Shown here in pieces: positions 7,955 through 16,194 of a DNA stretch of 64,000 nucleotides; within the stretch, counting starts at the first letter, position 1; each line of letters starts with the position of its first letter. The translations under genes and the position numbers were made by a program. The stretch lies in assembly GCF_014852585.1 (NCBI RefSeq), contig NZ_JACVBX010000002.1, positions 186,001-250,000 of the forward strand. The letters are read 5' to 3'. Source of the stretch: Pseudomonas sp. PDM18 (GTDB lineage Bacteria > Pseudomonadota > Gammaproteobacteria > Pseudomonadales > Pseudomonadaceae). The notes beneath the pieces are model-generated. The model searched no databases. It was not told the DNA's origin and saw nothing but the letters and a program-made list of their open reading frames with translations.

Positions 7955-8326
7955 GGCATTGCTCCTAACGGTTGGAAATCGGCACGGGATGACATCACGT
8001 CTCCCGGGCTTTTCTCCCGCCGTGTAGCCCTGTCCCTAGGGCCGGAAAACTCTCGGACCAGACGCCCTTCTCGCAAAGGACCGGAACCCTAGTTCGCCTG
8101 TGGTGCAACTCCACTGTGTGCCTTGCAGCGTTCGCCCACCCGGTGGCTACCTTGCCGTGGGTGATGCATCCCGTTGCAGGGGGCAGAGCAATTGAAATGC
8201 CAGTTTTCGTAGGGCGGAAAAACCACTGGGAATTTCAACCGCTTAGCTGAAATCCCCGGTTCAGGGCGAGGGCCAGGCTTTAACGTGCCGGCACCAAGTC
8301 GATGCGCCTTGCCTTCTATTGATGCA
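7955..8326. promoter_or_regulatory. Intergenic region upstream of the ABC/catabolic operon, with an operator-like dyad
   Basis: This 372-base gap holds no convincing gene. It must contain the promoter of the leftward operon and the end of the MFS gene. A 10-base imperfect inverted repeat (GGGAATTTCA at 8228-8237 and TGAAATCCCC at 8248-8257, one mismatch) stands about 275 bases before the operon start and could bind a dimeric repressor. No clear sigma-54 -24/-12 pair was found. No regulator gene adjoins it, so the regulator is elsewhere or left of base 1. Confidence 0.4.
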
Positions 8327-9496
8327 TCAGGCGGTGCGCAGGGCAGTGCGGCGCAGCGAGGCGGCCGCGCTGGCCACGAACAGCCCGGCGGCGAGCGCCA
8401 GTGCCACCGGCACACCCTGCGGGCCAAGGTCCATCAGGCTGCCGCTGAGCAGCGGCCCGAGCAGGCTGCCGACGCCCCAGAGCATGCCGGCGGCGGCGTT
8501 GGCGGTGACCAGGTCGCGGCCACGGAAGCGCTGGCCGATCAGCACCAGTGCCAGGGTATAGACACCTCCGGCCACCGCGCCCAGCAGCATCAGTGCCGGC
8601 CACAGCAGCGATGGCTGGCTGATCAGCCAGGGCAGGGCGAGACCGATCACCATCGCTGCGACGCCGCAGACGAGGTGCAGGGTGGGCCGGTCGAAGCGGT
8701 CGGACAGCCAGCCCAGCGGCAGCTGGCAGAGCATGTCGCCGAGCAGGATCACCGTGGCCATGAACGCAGCGATGCCCACCGCGTAGCCGTGACTGGAGGC
8801 GTAAACGGGGAAGAGCGAGAGCACCACGCTGTCGAAGAAAGAGAAGAACAGCACGCCCATGCACAGCGCAGGAGCCACCCGCAGGAAACCGGCCAGGGAG
8901 AAGCTGCGTGGCTCCTCGACGTGTTCGTGAATGCCTTCCTCGGGCATGGCGAAGGCCACGGTGGCCAGGGCGATCAGGTGCCCTGCGCTGACCAGCAGCA
9001 CCACCCAGGGCGTCTGCGCGCCGAGCAGCGCCACCAGTGTCGGGCCGAGCAGCTGGAAGGCGGTGAAGCTGGTGGCATAGAGGGCCACGATGGTGCCGCG
9101 GTTCTTCTCGCCGCACAGCTCGTTGACCCAGGCTTCGCCGAGGATGATCGCGATGCCCATGCCGACGCCCAGTGCCAGGCGTGCCGCCGCCAGCAGCCAG
9201 AGGGAGTGGCTGCTGAATTCGATGGCTGCGGTGCTCGCGGTACACAGCACGAAGCACAGCAGGTACAGGCGGCGCCGGCTCATCAGCTGGCAGGCGCGGT
9301 CCACCAGGGTGGCGGCGAGGATCATGCCGGCCGCTGGCACCGCCGACAGGACGCCGATCTGCAGCGCGCTGGCGCCGTTGTCCAGCAGGCGCAGCGCTAC
9401 CAGCGGCAAAGTCGCGCCCAGGCTCAGGCCGACGATGGAGACGGCGAACAGCAGCACCGCGAGAAGCGGTTTGTTGAGGGGGCTTGGGGTATTCAT
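8327..9496 (-). CDS. MFS transporter, YcaD/YfkF-like
   Basis: Major facilitator protein of 389 aa with twelve hydrophobic segments. The loop after TM2 reads VDRACQLMSRRRLY, and the second-half counterpart reads LSDRFDRP, the usual repeated cytoplasmic MFS motifs. The ATG at 9496 follows AGAGAAGGTTTCC. It lies between two metabolic units and is transcribed the same way as both, but 370 bases separate it from the catabolic operon downstream. Its role as exporter or importer cannot be fixed from the sequence. Confidence 0.86.
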   Translation of the reverse strand: MNTPSPLNKPLLAVLLFAVSIVGLSLGATLPLVALRLLDNGASALQIGVLSAVPAAGMILAATLVDRACQLMSRRRLYLLCFVLCTASTAAIEFSSHSLWLLAAARLALGVGMGIAIILGEAWVNELCGEKNRGTIVALYATSFTAFQLLGPTLVALLGAQTPWVVLLVSAGHLIALATVAFAMPEEGIHEHVEEPRSFSLAGFLRVAPALCMGVLFFSFFDSVVLSLFPVYASSHGYAVGIAAFMATVILLGDMLCQLPLGWLSDRFDRPTLHLVCGVAAMVIGLALPWLISQPSLLWPALMLLGAVAGGVYTLALVLIGQRFRGRDLVTANAAAGMLWGVGSLLGPLLSGSLMDLGPQGVPVALALAAGLFVASAAASLRRTALRTA

Positions 9497-9619
9497 GGAA
9501 ACCTTCTCTTGCCCCGGCGCTCAGGCCGTAGGGCGAACACATGCGAACGAGCCCGCCGGCGCTTACCGGAGGGCGGAATCGGAATGCGGAAATGCCGGCG
9601 CGAACGCGCGGCTTCCGGC

Positions 9620-9760
9620 TCAGCAGCCGGAGGGCGGAGAGAAGGTGAAGGCGAACAGCACGCTGCGGCGACGGCGCAGCACCGTATCAATCTTGCGTAC
9701 GCGCGGAGGCTCTCGCAGCAGGGCGAGGCTCGGGTCGGCGAAGCGGTAGAACGGGGTCAT
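9620..9760 (-). CDS. Possible small basic protein (46 aa)
   Basis: Small frame starting MTPFYRFADPSL and ending FSPPSGC, with a run of four arginines in the middle (VLRRRR). The sequence does not look like a random antisense frame: it begins with an aromatic/acidic segment, then a basic centre and hydrophobic VLFAFTF. However, the ribosome-binding site is weak and I do not recognise a family. It sits 124 bases upstream of the MFS gene in the same orientation, so it could be a leader peptide or a small protein. Confidence is low. Confidence 0.25.
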   Translation of the reverse strand: MTPFYRFADPSLALLREPPRVRKIDTVLRRRRSVLFAFTFSPPSGC

Positions 9761-9789
9761 GGTGCAGGTATTACGGGGGATGTAGGAAA

Positions 9790-9813
9790 CCGCGCACTCT
9801 AGTGAGTGCGCGG
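9790..9813 (-). terminator. Terminator-like hairpin after the amidohydrolase operon
   Basis: Perfect 10-bp arms CCGCGCACTC / GAGTGCGCGG with a 4-base loop, 106 bases beyond the amidohydrolase stop in the leftward direction. It is followed on the minus strand by a short T-rich stretch (TTTCCT). It probably ends the BASS/TauE/amidohydrolase transcript. Confidence 0.55.
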
Positions 9814-9919
9814 CAGGGCGTCAATCTCGGCCAGCCGCACGGTATCGCGGCAAGCGTCGGCACCGTAAGCCCTGCTTGCGGATCGCCGGCATCGTCAGCG
9901 CCCATCGAGTGCGCCGCAA

Positions 9920-11713
9920 CTACCGGCCGAAGGCCGGTTCCCCGGCCGGCACTTCCTGCGGGCGGCTCAGCACATCGCGCCCCGGCAGGAAGCGCCCGAA
10001 CCCACGCTCCTTGCCCAGTGCCTCCGGGAAGCCGCTCTCGCGCCGATAGGCCACGCGCCCGTTGATCAGCGTGGCCTCCACCGCATCGTCGTTGCGCTTC
10101 ACCAGCCGCGTCAGGCCGATGATCTCCATGGGCGCTTCGCAGACGTCATCCAGCTCATCGGTCAGGCCGGCCGGGTTGACCACCACCAGATCGGCGCGGT
10201 CGCCGACGCGGATGTAGCCGGCGTCGATCCCGGCGAAATCCGCCAGCTCGCCGGTCAGGCGGTGGATGGCGCGGCCGGTGTCCATGAAGCTCTGTCCGGC
10301 CAGTTCGGCATCGCGCACGTACTTGAGCATGCGCAGCGGGAAGTTGTACTGCGCGTGGGAAGCCAGGTGCGCGCCGGAGTCGGCGAAGCCCGGCTGGGTC
10401 CAGGGGCTGGCCAGCAGCTTGCCCATGATGTCCGGGCGGTGGTTGCCGTAGCAGGTGGTCCACTTGAGCTCGTTGCGGTACTGGCCGGCCAGCTCGAAGA
10501 AGGCGTCCACCGGGTCCAGACCGCGCTCGCGGCCGATGTCCTCGAAGTTGCGCCCGACCATTGAGGCATCCGGGCATTCGCGCACCCAGCAGTCGGACAG
10601 GTTGCGGTGCCACAGGCCGAGGCTGAGGGTGGCCTTGATGTCTTTCTTGAAGCGTTCGCGGAAGGCCGGGTCCTGGATGCGCGTGTAGAGCTCTTCCGGG
10701 TCCTTGATGTCGCGCAGCACCTCGCCGGCGCCGAACTCCTCGAAGCCGTTCATGTTCAGCCCCTCGATGCGCACCACGAAGGGCGCGGGCAGGGTCTGCC
10801 AGCGGTAGCGGCCGCGCAGCAGGCGGTTGGCGACCCAACCGGAGGCGCGGGTGATGCGGTGCATGAAGGGCTGGGATTTCAAGTCCAGCGCAGTGAGCAT
10901 CGAGCACTTGAGCGGGCGGCGGAACCAGCCGTGAGCCTGGTAGAGGAAGGCGAACACGTTGATCTTGGTGACCGCGTTGGGTGCGCCCTGCATCAGCGCG
11001 TTGCGCCGGCGCAACACCGCGAACAGGCGGGAGAATTCCTTCCAGCTGGCAAAGGTGGAGGGCAGCGGGCTGGACCAGGCACGGTCGCCGTCCATCTTGT
11101 CCAGCCGCGTGGTCATCACCGAGAGACCGAAGCAGCCGGCGTCCAGCGCCTGTTCCAGCAGTTCCTCCATGCGTTGCAGCTCGGCTTCCGTGGGCTTGGC
11201 GCCGCTGATGGCGCGCTCCAGGCCCATTACCGTGACGCGCAGCTCCGAGTGGCCGAGGAAGGAGCAGAGGTTGGGCCCCAGCGGCTGCTGGTCGTAGAAG
11301 GCGCGGTAGCCTTTGGCGTCCTTCCAGGTGCGCTTGTCACGCAGGATCGGCAGCACCTGCTCGCGTGGCACGGCTTCGACACGGGTGAACAGGTCCGAAC
11401 AGTCCTCGGCCTCGCCCAGCACCATGCTGATGGAGCAGGAGCCCACCGACACGGTGGTCACGCCATGGCGCACCGACTCCTTCAGTGCCGGCGCCGCGAT
11501 GGCTTCGGCATCGTAGTGCGAGTGGATTTCCAGGAAGCCGGGAGTGACCCACTTGCCGGCGGCGTCGATGATCTGCGTGCAGCCGCTTTCGTCCAGCGGA
11601 CTGACGCTCAGGGTGTCGATGCGGCCATCCTTGATGCCGACGTGGCGCAGGCTGCCGGGGGCATCGCTGCCGTCGAAGTACAGGCCGTTCTTGATGATGA
11701 TGTCGTAGCTCAC
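9920..11713 (-). CDS. N-acyl-D-amino-acid deacylase-like amidohydrolase
   Basis: Amidohydrolase-superfamily enzyme of 597 aa in the D-aminoacylase/dihydroorotase branch, expected to cleave an N-acyl or related amide. Metal-site features are visible: His64-x-His66 (EIHSHYD), Cys93 in GVTTVSVGSC (the bridging cysteine position of D-aminoacylases), His155 (GHSEL) and the late catalytic Asp in FADSGAH. The GTG start at 11713 is chosen because it overlaps the stop of the preceding gene and has GGAG a few bases upstream. It is the last gene of an operon with a BASS symporter and a TauE-like permease, implying that the transporters bring in its substrate. The length exceeds typical D-aminoacylases (about 480 aa), so the substrate may be larger or different. 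Confidence 0.87.
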   Translation of the reverse strand: MSYDIIIKNGLYFDGSDAPGSLRHVGIKDGRIDTLSVSPLDESGCTQIIDAAGKWVTPGFLEIHSHYDAEAIAAPALKESVRHGVTTVSVGSCSISMVLGEAEDCSDLFTRVEAVPREQVLPILRDKRTWKDAKGYRAFYDQQPLGPNLCSFLGHSELRVTVMGLERAISGAKPTEAELQRMEELLEQALDAGCFGLSVMTTRLDKMDGDRAWSSPLPSTFASWKEFSRLFAVLRRRNALMQGAPNAVTKINVFAFLYQAHGWFRRPLKCSMLTALDLKSQPFMHRITRASGWVANRLLRGRYRWQTLPAPFVVRIEGLNMNGFEEFGAGEVLRDIKDPEELYTRIQDPAFRERFKKDIKATLSLGLWHRNLSDCWVRECPDASMVGRNFEDIGRERGLDPVDAFFELAGQYRNELKWTTCYGNHRPDIMGKLLASPWTQPGFADSGAHLASHAQYNFPLRMLKYVRDAELAGQSFMDTGRAIHRLTGELADFAGIDAGYIRVGDRADLVVVNPAGLTDELDDVCEAPMEIIGLTRLVKRNDDAVEATLINGRVAYRRESGFPEALGKERGFGRFLPGRDVLSRPQEVPAGEPAFGR

Positions 11714-12453
11714 AGGAGGCTCCAGGGCGACAGCAGCAGGACGCCGCTGACCAGCAGCAGGCAGTGGATGGCGAGGCGGAAGTGGTGTTCCTCGAAGCGG
11801 TGGTGCAGGCGTTCGCCCAGCCATACGCCGAGCAGCAGCAGGGGCGCGTAGGCGAGCACCTGGGGCAGCGCCGGGCGCAGGCGGCCGTCGAGGAGGAAGG
11901 CAAGGGTCAGCAGGCCGTTGAGGGTGAACCAGACGCAGACCAGGGTGGCGCGCAGGCGGGTCTTGTCCAGCGGGCGGGTCGAGAGCGCGTAGACCAGCAG
12001 TGGCCCGCCGGAAGCGAACAGGCCATGGCAGACCCCGGCGGCGCCGGTGGCCAGGCGCACCACCCAGTTGGGCGTTCTGCCGCGCTCCGGGGCACTGGCG
12101 CGCAGGCGCCACAACTCACGGCCGGCGAACCAGAGGATCAGCACGCCAAGGCCGCGCTTGAGCGGTTGCGGGTCCAGGTGCGGCAACAGCAGGTAGCCGA
12201 TCAGCATGCCGATGAGCATCCCCGGCAGCACGGTGCGCAGCAGCAGGCGCGTGTCGATCAGGCGGCGGTGGCGCCAGCACAGGTAGCCGGTCATGCCGAT
12301 GTTCAGCGGCACGAGGATCGGCAGCAGCGTCTCGATGGGCATCAGCAGCGCGCCGAGTGACAGGGCGATCACCACACTGCCGAAGCCGGTGATGGCTTCC
12401 AGGGTGTAGGCCAGCAGGATGAAGCCGCCGAGGGCGAGGGCGGGCGCGTTCAC
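11710..12453 (-). CDS. TauE/SafE-family membrane permease
   Basis: A 247-aa inner-membrane protein with about seven to eight hydrophobic segments and the TauE/SafE hallmark near the N-terminus (EAITGFGSVVIALSLGAL). Members move sulfite, sulfoacetate or other small organic anions. The GTG start at 12453 overlaps the upstream symporter stop (GTGA), and its own stop overlaps the amidohydrolase GTG, so the three genes are translationally coupled. Whether it imports substrate or exports the product released by the amidohydrolase is not evident. Confidence 0.85.
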   Translation of the reverse strand: MNAPALALGGFILLAYTLEAITGFGSVVIALSLGALLMPIETLLPILVPLNIGMTGYLCWRHRRLIDTRLLLRTVLPGMLIGMLIGYLLLPHLDPQPLKRGLGVLILWFAGRELWRLRASAPERGRTPNWVVRLATGAAGVCHGLFASGGPLLVYALSTRPLDKTRLRATLVCVWFTLNGLLTLAFLLDGRLRPALPQVLAYAPLLLLGVWLGERLHHRFEEHHFRLAIHCLLLVSGVLLLSPWSLL

Positions 12454-13361
12454 GACGCGGTCACCGCGGTGGCGCGGGGTGCGCGACGCGCCCAGAGTTG
12501 CGCCAGCACCAGCCCGGAAAACAGCTGCCAGCAGCCCCAGAATGCCGCGATCAGCAGCATGCCGCCGGCCTGCGGGAAGAATGTGAGGATCAGCGCCATG
12601 CCCAGCGCGGAGTTGTGGATGCCGCTCTCCAGGGTCACCGCCCGCACGTCTGCGTCCGGCAGCTTCCACAGCCGCGCGCAGGTGTAGCCCAGCAGCAGCG
12701 CCGTGCCGTTGAGCAGCAGCACCAGCCAGAAGAACAGATGGAAGTAGGCCATGAACTGCTGGAAGTTCTTGGCGAAGGCCATGCCGACGAAGCCGAGCAT
12801 CACCAGCAGCGACAACTGCCGCAGCGGCTTCTCCAGGCGCTGCGCGAGCTGCGGCTTGTGCCGGCCCAGCGCCATGCCCAGCAGCATCGGCAGGATCAGC
12901 ACCAGCACCACTACGCCCACCAGTTCCAGTGGATCGATGTGGATCTGCGTGAGGCGGTCGCGGGTCGCCGGGTTCAATCCGGCATAGAGGGCGAAGTTCA
13001 GTGGCGTGAAGATGCCCGCGCTCAAGCCGGAGACGGCGGTGACGCTGGCCGAGACCGCGACGTTGCCACGGGCCATCCAGGTCATGATGTTGGAGAAGGT
13101 GCCACTGGGGCAGGTGGCCACCAGGATCATCCCGAGTGCCAGTTCCGGGTCGATGGGCAGGACGATGGTCAGCAGGCAGGTGGCGGCGGGCAGCAGCAGG
13201 AACTGCACCAGCATGCCGATCACCGGGGCCTTGGGCTGGCGCAGGATGCGGGTGAAGTCGTCGCGGCGCAGTTCCAGCGACACGCCGAACATCATCAGGG
13301 CGATGATGGCATTCAGCGCGATCATCGAAGCGCCGGAGAATTCGAGATGGACTTCAGGCAT
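12450..13361 (-). CDS. Bile acid:Na+ symporter (BASS) family transporter
   Basis: Membrane protein of 303 aa with nine to ten hydrophobic segments. It has the BASS signatures: VATCPSGTFSNIMTWMARGN in the middle and TLESGIHNSALGMAL near the C-terminus, both of which line the sodium and substrate site. The ATG at 13361 has GGGAG nine bases upstream; an upstream ATG at 13439 adds a proline/arginine-rich tail that looks non-coding. It is first in the operon with TauE and amidohydrolase genes and is divergent from an AraC-type regulator. It probably imports an organic anion such as an N-acyl amino acid or keto acid (inference). Confidence 0.87.
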   Translation of the reverse strand: MPEVHLEFSGASMIALNAIIALMMFGVSLELRRDDFTRILRQPKAPVIGMLVQFLLLPAATCLLTIVLPIDPELALGMILVATCPSGTFSNIMTWMARGNVAVSASVTAVSGLSAGIFTPLNFALYAGLNPATRDRLTQIHIDPLELVGVVVLVLILPMLLGMALGRHKPQLAQRLEKPLRQLSLLVMLGFVGMAFAKNFQQFMAYFHLFFWLVLLLNGTALLLGYTCARLWKLPDADVRAVTLESGIHNSALGMALILTFFPQAGGMLLIAAFWGCWQLFSGLVLAQLWARRAPRATAVTAS

Positions 13362-13498
13362 CGCCGTTCTCCCGCAGCGGAAGGGCGGGGAATGGCGGGC
13401 GGGCGGGAGCCGGCGGCATGGGCGCGGCTTCGGTTTCAATCAGCATGCAAGGCGACTCTTGTTTGTATTTATCGTTGTAATTGGCAAGCATAGGGGAG

Positions 13499-13551
13499 CG
13501 TTACCGCCCGGTAACGGCTCAATCGGGACCTTTGCCGGTTAATTCGGGACC
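13499..13551. promoter_or_regulatory. Operator-like palindrome and direct repeats between the BASS operon and araC-type gene
   Basis: A perfect 18-base palindrome (CGTTACCG-CC-CGGTAACG, 13499-13516) is followed by two direct copies of TCGGGACC at 13523-13530 and 13544-13551. The copies are spaced 21 bases, two helical turns, and the second ends at the regulator's ATG. Direct repeats at this spacing are typical binding sites for AraC-family dimers. The palindrome could belong to a second regulator. Autoregulation and control of the divergent operon are inferred. Confidence 0.5.
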
Positions 13552-14508
13552 ATGCCGCACACCATTACCGTTCATTACGCCCAGGGCATCCTGCAGGCAG
13601 CCCAGCGCCTGGGGCTGCCGGTGCCTGCCGATCTGCACGCCGCCAGCCTCGAACCGCGTATCCCCCTGCAGCGCCAGGACGCTTTCTGGGAAGCCCTATG
13701 CGCCACTTCGGGCGATCCGCTGCTGGGCCTGCGACTGGGCAGCGCCCTGCAGGTCGGGCACCTGGACATGGTCGGCGCGCTCCTGATGAGCTGCGAGCAT
13801 TACGGCGAGGCGCTGGACGCCTTGCTCGAGTACTACCCGATCATTGCCGAGGGCAGCGAGTTCCAGCGCGAGCAGGACGCGATGCAAGTGCGGCTGGTCT
13901 ATCGGCCGAGCTATGTCGTGCGTCGCGAGGAGCGTGTGGAGGCTGCGCTGGCGAGCCTGGTGCACCTGACCCGCTGGATCACCGGGGACCGTGTCGGGCC
14001 GCAACGCCTGGCGTTGAGCCATGCCGCACGGGGTGAGCCTTCACGTTACGTTGAGTTGCTGGCGTGCCCGGTGGATTTCGCCTGCGCCGAGAACTCGCTG
14101 AGCTTTGCCGTAGCCGATCTCGATGTTCCGCTGATCCAGGCCAATGCGCTGATGCGTGAGCATTTGCGTGCGCTGGCCGATGCGCAGTTGGAGCGCCTGG
14201 GGGCGCAGAGCCTCGCCGCGCGCGTGCAGCAACTGCTGCGGCAGAACCCGCGCTGGGGCAAGGAGAAGGTGGCCGATCAACTGGAACTCAGCGGGCGCCA
14301 TCTCAACCGCAAGCTGGCCGACGAGGGCACCAGCTTCAAGCTGCTGCGTGAGCAAGTGTTGCATGGTATGGCCGAGCAGATGCTGCGCGAACCATCACGG
14401 CTGGGCGAGGTGGCCGAGCGTTTGGGCTTCTCGGATGAGAGCGCCTTCGCCAAGGCTTTCCGCCGTTGGAGCGGGATGACGCCTAGGCAGTTCCGCCAGG
14501 GCCATTGA
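13552..14508 (+). CDS. AraC-family transcriptional regulator (OruR/ArgR-like N-domain)
   Basis: A 318-aa regulator with an N-terminal arabinose-binding-like domain of the PF12625 type (residues about 20-200: PLQRQDAFWEAL, GHLDMVGALLMSC) and a C-terminal AraC double HTH (residues about 220-316). The second helix region, EVAERLGFSDESAFAKAFRRWSG, matches the family signature. The gene is divergent from the BASS/TauE/amidohydrolase operon and 190 bases from it, so it is the likely local activator, responding to the transported compound or its product. Confidence 0.9.
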   Translation: MPHTITVHYAQGILQAAQRLGLPVPADLHAASLEPRIPLQRQDAFWEALCATSGDPLLGLRLGSALQVGHLDMVGALLMSCEHYGEALDALLEYYPIIAEGSEFQREQDAMQVRLVYRPSYVVRREERVEAALASLVHLTRWITGDRVGPQRLALSHAARGEPSRYVELLACPVDFACAENSLSFAVADLDVPLIQANALMREHLRALADAQLERLGAQSLAARVQQLLRQNPRWGKEKVADQLELSGRHLNRKLADEGTSFKLLREQVLHGMAEQMLREPSRLGEVAERLGFSDESAFAKAFRRWSGMTPRQFRQGH

Positions 14509-14513
14509 ATCGC

Positions 14514-14750
14514 TTACTGGCGGTTGTGGTTCACCGCTGCCAGCGCCTGGGTGGCCGCCAGGTCGACGCGCTGGGGAACGCCGCGATGTTCGATGACGCC
14601 AGTGCCCGGTAGTTTCGACACGAAGAATTGATCGACACCGAAGAACAGCAGGATCAGGGCGATGGCGCCGATCCAGCAGAGCACGTCGTAGTCCGGCGGC
14701 CAGCCGCGGTGCTGGCGCTGGGAGCGAAGGGGAGGCTGGTTGTTCTTCAT
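14514..14750 (-). CDS. Small single-span membrane protein of unknown function
   Basis: A 78-aa protein with a charged N-terminus (MKNNQPPLRSQRQHRG), one transmembrane segment (DVLCWIGAIALILLFFGVD) and a short soluble tail. The ATG at 14750 is preferred; a GTG three codons upstream is possible. It lies tail to tail with the AraC-type gene, 5 bases apart, and upstream of mltA in the same direction. No family was recognised. Confidence 0.55.
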   Translation of the reverse strand: MKNNQPPLRSQRQHRGWPPDYDVLCWIGAIALILLFFGVDQFFVSKLPGTGVIEHRGVPQRVDLAATQALAAVNHNRQ

Positions 14751-14891
14751 GGCGGTCACCGCGTTCGGGTTGAGGGTCAGCGAAGCCAGAGGGCCTGGAT
14801 TCGCTGACCATTGTCCGAGCAGCGGTGATGCCGATGATTCAGGGAGCTCTGTAGGGCGTGTAGGAATTGCCTCTACTTTCCTACGTGACGC

Positions 14892-16043
14892 TTACACCCC
14901 TGGCAGTGTCTTGTCCTTCGGCCACAGCAGCCACAGCTGGCCGTCCTGTTTCATGTGCCCGGCCAGCTCGCCGGCAGCGTCGCCAGTGCCCCAGAACAGG
15001 TCCGCACGCACTTCGCCGACGATGGCGCCGCCGGTGTCCTGGGCAGCTACCGGGCGCACGACTGGCGCGCCGTCCGGGCGAGTGGTGGAAAGCCACATCA
15101 GGCTGCCCAGCGGGATCACCTTGCGGTCGATGGCCACGCTGTAGCCCGGTGTCAGCGGAACGTTCAGCGAGCCGCGCGGGCCTTCGTTACTGTCCGGGCG
15201 CTGGCTGAAGAACACGTAGCTGGGGTTGCTCGCCAGCAACTCGTCTACGCGCTGCGGGTGGGCGCGGGCCCAGTCGCGGATGCGCGCCATGCTGACTTCT
15301 TCCTTGCTCAGTTCACCCTGTTCCACCAGCCAGCGGCCCACCGGCTTGTATGGGCGGCCATTCTGCTCGGCATAGCCCAGGCGCAACTGTCGACCGGAGG
15401 CGAGCTCCACACGGCCGGAGCCCTGGATCTGCAGGAACTGCAGGTCCATCGGGTCGGGTAGCCAGGCGAGGACGGGGGCATTGACCCCATCGCGGCGGAT
15501 GCCGGCGGCGTCGGCGTAGGGGACCAGAGTGTTGCCTTCGAGTTTGCCGCGCAGGCGCTTGCCCTTGAGTTCCGGGTAGACGCTGTCCAGCGCCACGGTT
15601 ATCAGGTCCTTCGGTACGCCGTAGACCGGCACGGTGTGCTTGGCATCGCGCTGCTGGCTGCCGCGGTAGACGGGCTCGTAGTAGCCGGTGATCAGGCCAT
15701 TCTTGCTGCCTTCGCCCGAGCGCAGCTGGTAGGGCTGCAGATGGGCCAGCATGAACTGGCGGATCGCCGGGGCGGAGGCTGGCACGCTGGCGGCGTCGGC
15801 GCAGGTCGTGGCCCAGATATCATCCTTTTTCAGGCGCACTGCGCAGGCCGAGCGCCAGGCGCTGAAGCCTTGCAGCACATCGGTGTCGGCGGTCTGCGGC
15901 AGGTCCGACCAGTCGGCCTTGGAATAGGTGGGCGCCTGGGCTTCTTCGGGCTTTTTGCCGAACAGGCCGCAGCCGGATAGCAGCGTGGTGAAGCACAGGG
16001 TGGCGAGGAGAGGGCGGGTCCAGTGGCGGGACAAATCGGTCAC
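14892..16043 (-). CDS. mltA: Membrane-bound lytic murein transglycosylase A
   Basis: Outer-membrane lipoprotein (383 aa) that cleaves the glycan strands of peptidoglycan to 1,6-anhydro products. A lipoprotein signal peptide ends in the lipobox LLSGC at about residues 20-24. The MltA domain includes GLITGYYEP, the 3D-domain motif with AAQDTGGAIVGEVRADLFWG near the C-terminus (catalytic Asp region), and GPRGSLNVPLTPGYSVA. The GTG start at 16043 is chosen because it gives a proper signal peptide directly and AGGA lies upstream; the frame remains open further but that part is not signal-like. It is divergent from polB, 151 bases apart. Confidence 0.93.
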   Translation of the reverse strand: MTDLSRHWTRPLLATLCFTTLLSGCGLFGKKPEEAQAPTYSKADWSDLPQTADTDVLQGFSAWRSACAVRLKKDDIWATTCADAASVPASAPAIRQFMLAHLQPYQLRSGEGSKNGLITGYYEPVYRGSQQRDAKHTVPVYGVPKDLITVALDSVYPELKGKRLRGKLEGNTLVPYADAAGIRRDGVNAPVLAWLPDPMDLQFLQIQGSGRVELASGRQLRLGYAEQNGRPYKPVGRWLVEQGELSKEEVSMARIRDWARAHPQRVDELLASNPSYVFFSQRPDSNEGPRGSLNVPLTPGYSVAIDRKVIPLGSLMWLSTTRPDGAPVVRPVAAQDTGGAIVGEVRADLFWGTGDAAGELAGHMKQDGQLWLLWPKDKTLPGV

Positions 16044-16194
16044 GGGCGAGTCCTGGCAGGCAAACGAAAGCCCGCTAGCTTGGGCAGACGCGGGGCGTGC
16101 GTCAAACGCATCGGTCGGATTTACACGCCTTGCAACGAATCCGCGGGCGGACCGGTAGAATGTCGGCATGAATCGACAGACGGGTGGTTAGAGC

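Larger units (their letters stand above)
9497..9919. other. Intergenic region upstream of the MFS gene
   Basis: This 423-base stretch has no long reading frame with gene-like content. It contains a possible 46-codon frame (9620-9760) and a strong hairpin (9790-9813), both listed separately. The remainder, including the part just upstream of the MFS start where its promoter should be, shows no recognisable operator. Confidence 0.5.

Noticed and set aside
12498-13493. 331-codon plus-strand frame across the BASS gene
   Set aside because: Gln/His/Ala-rich antisense shadow of the BASS symporter, which has clear family motifs.
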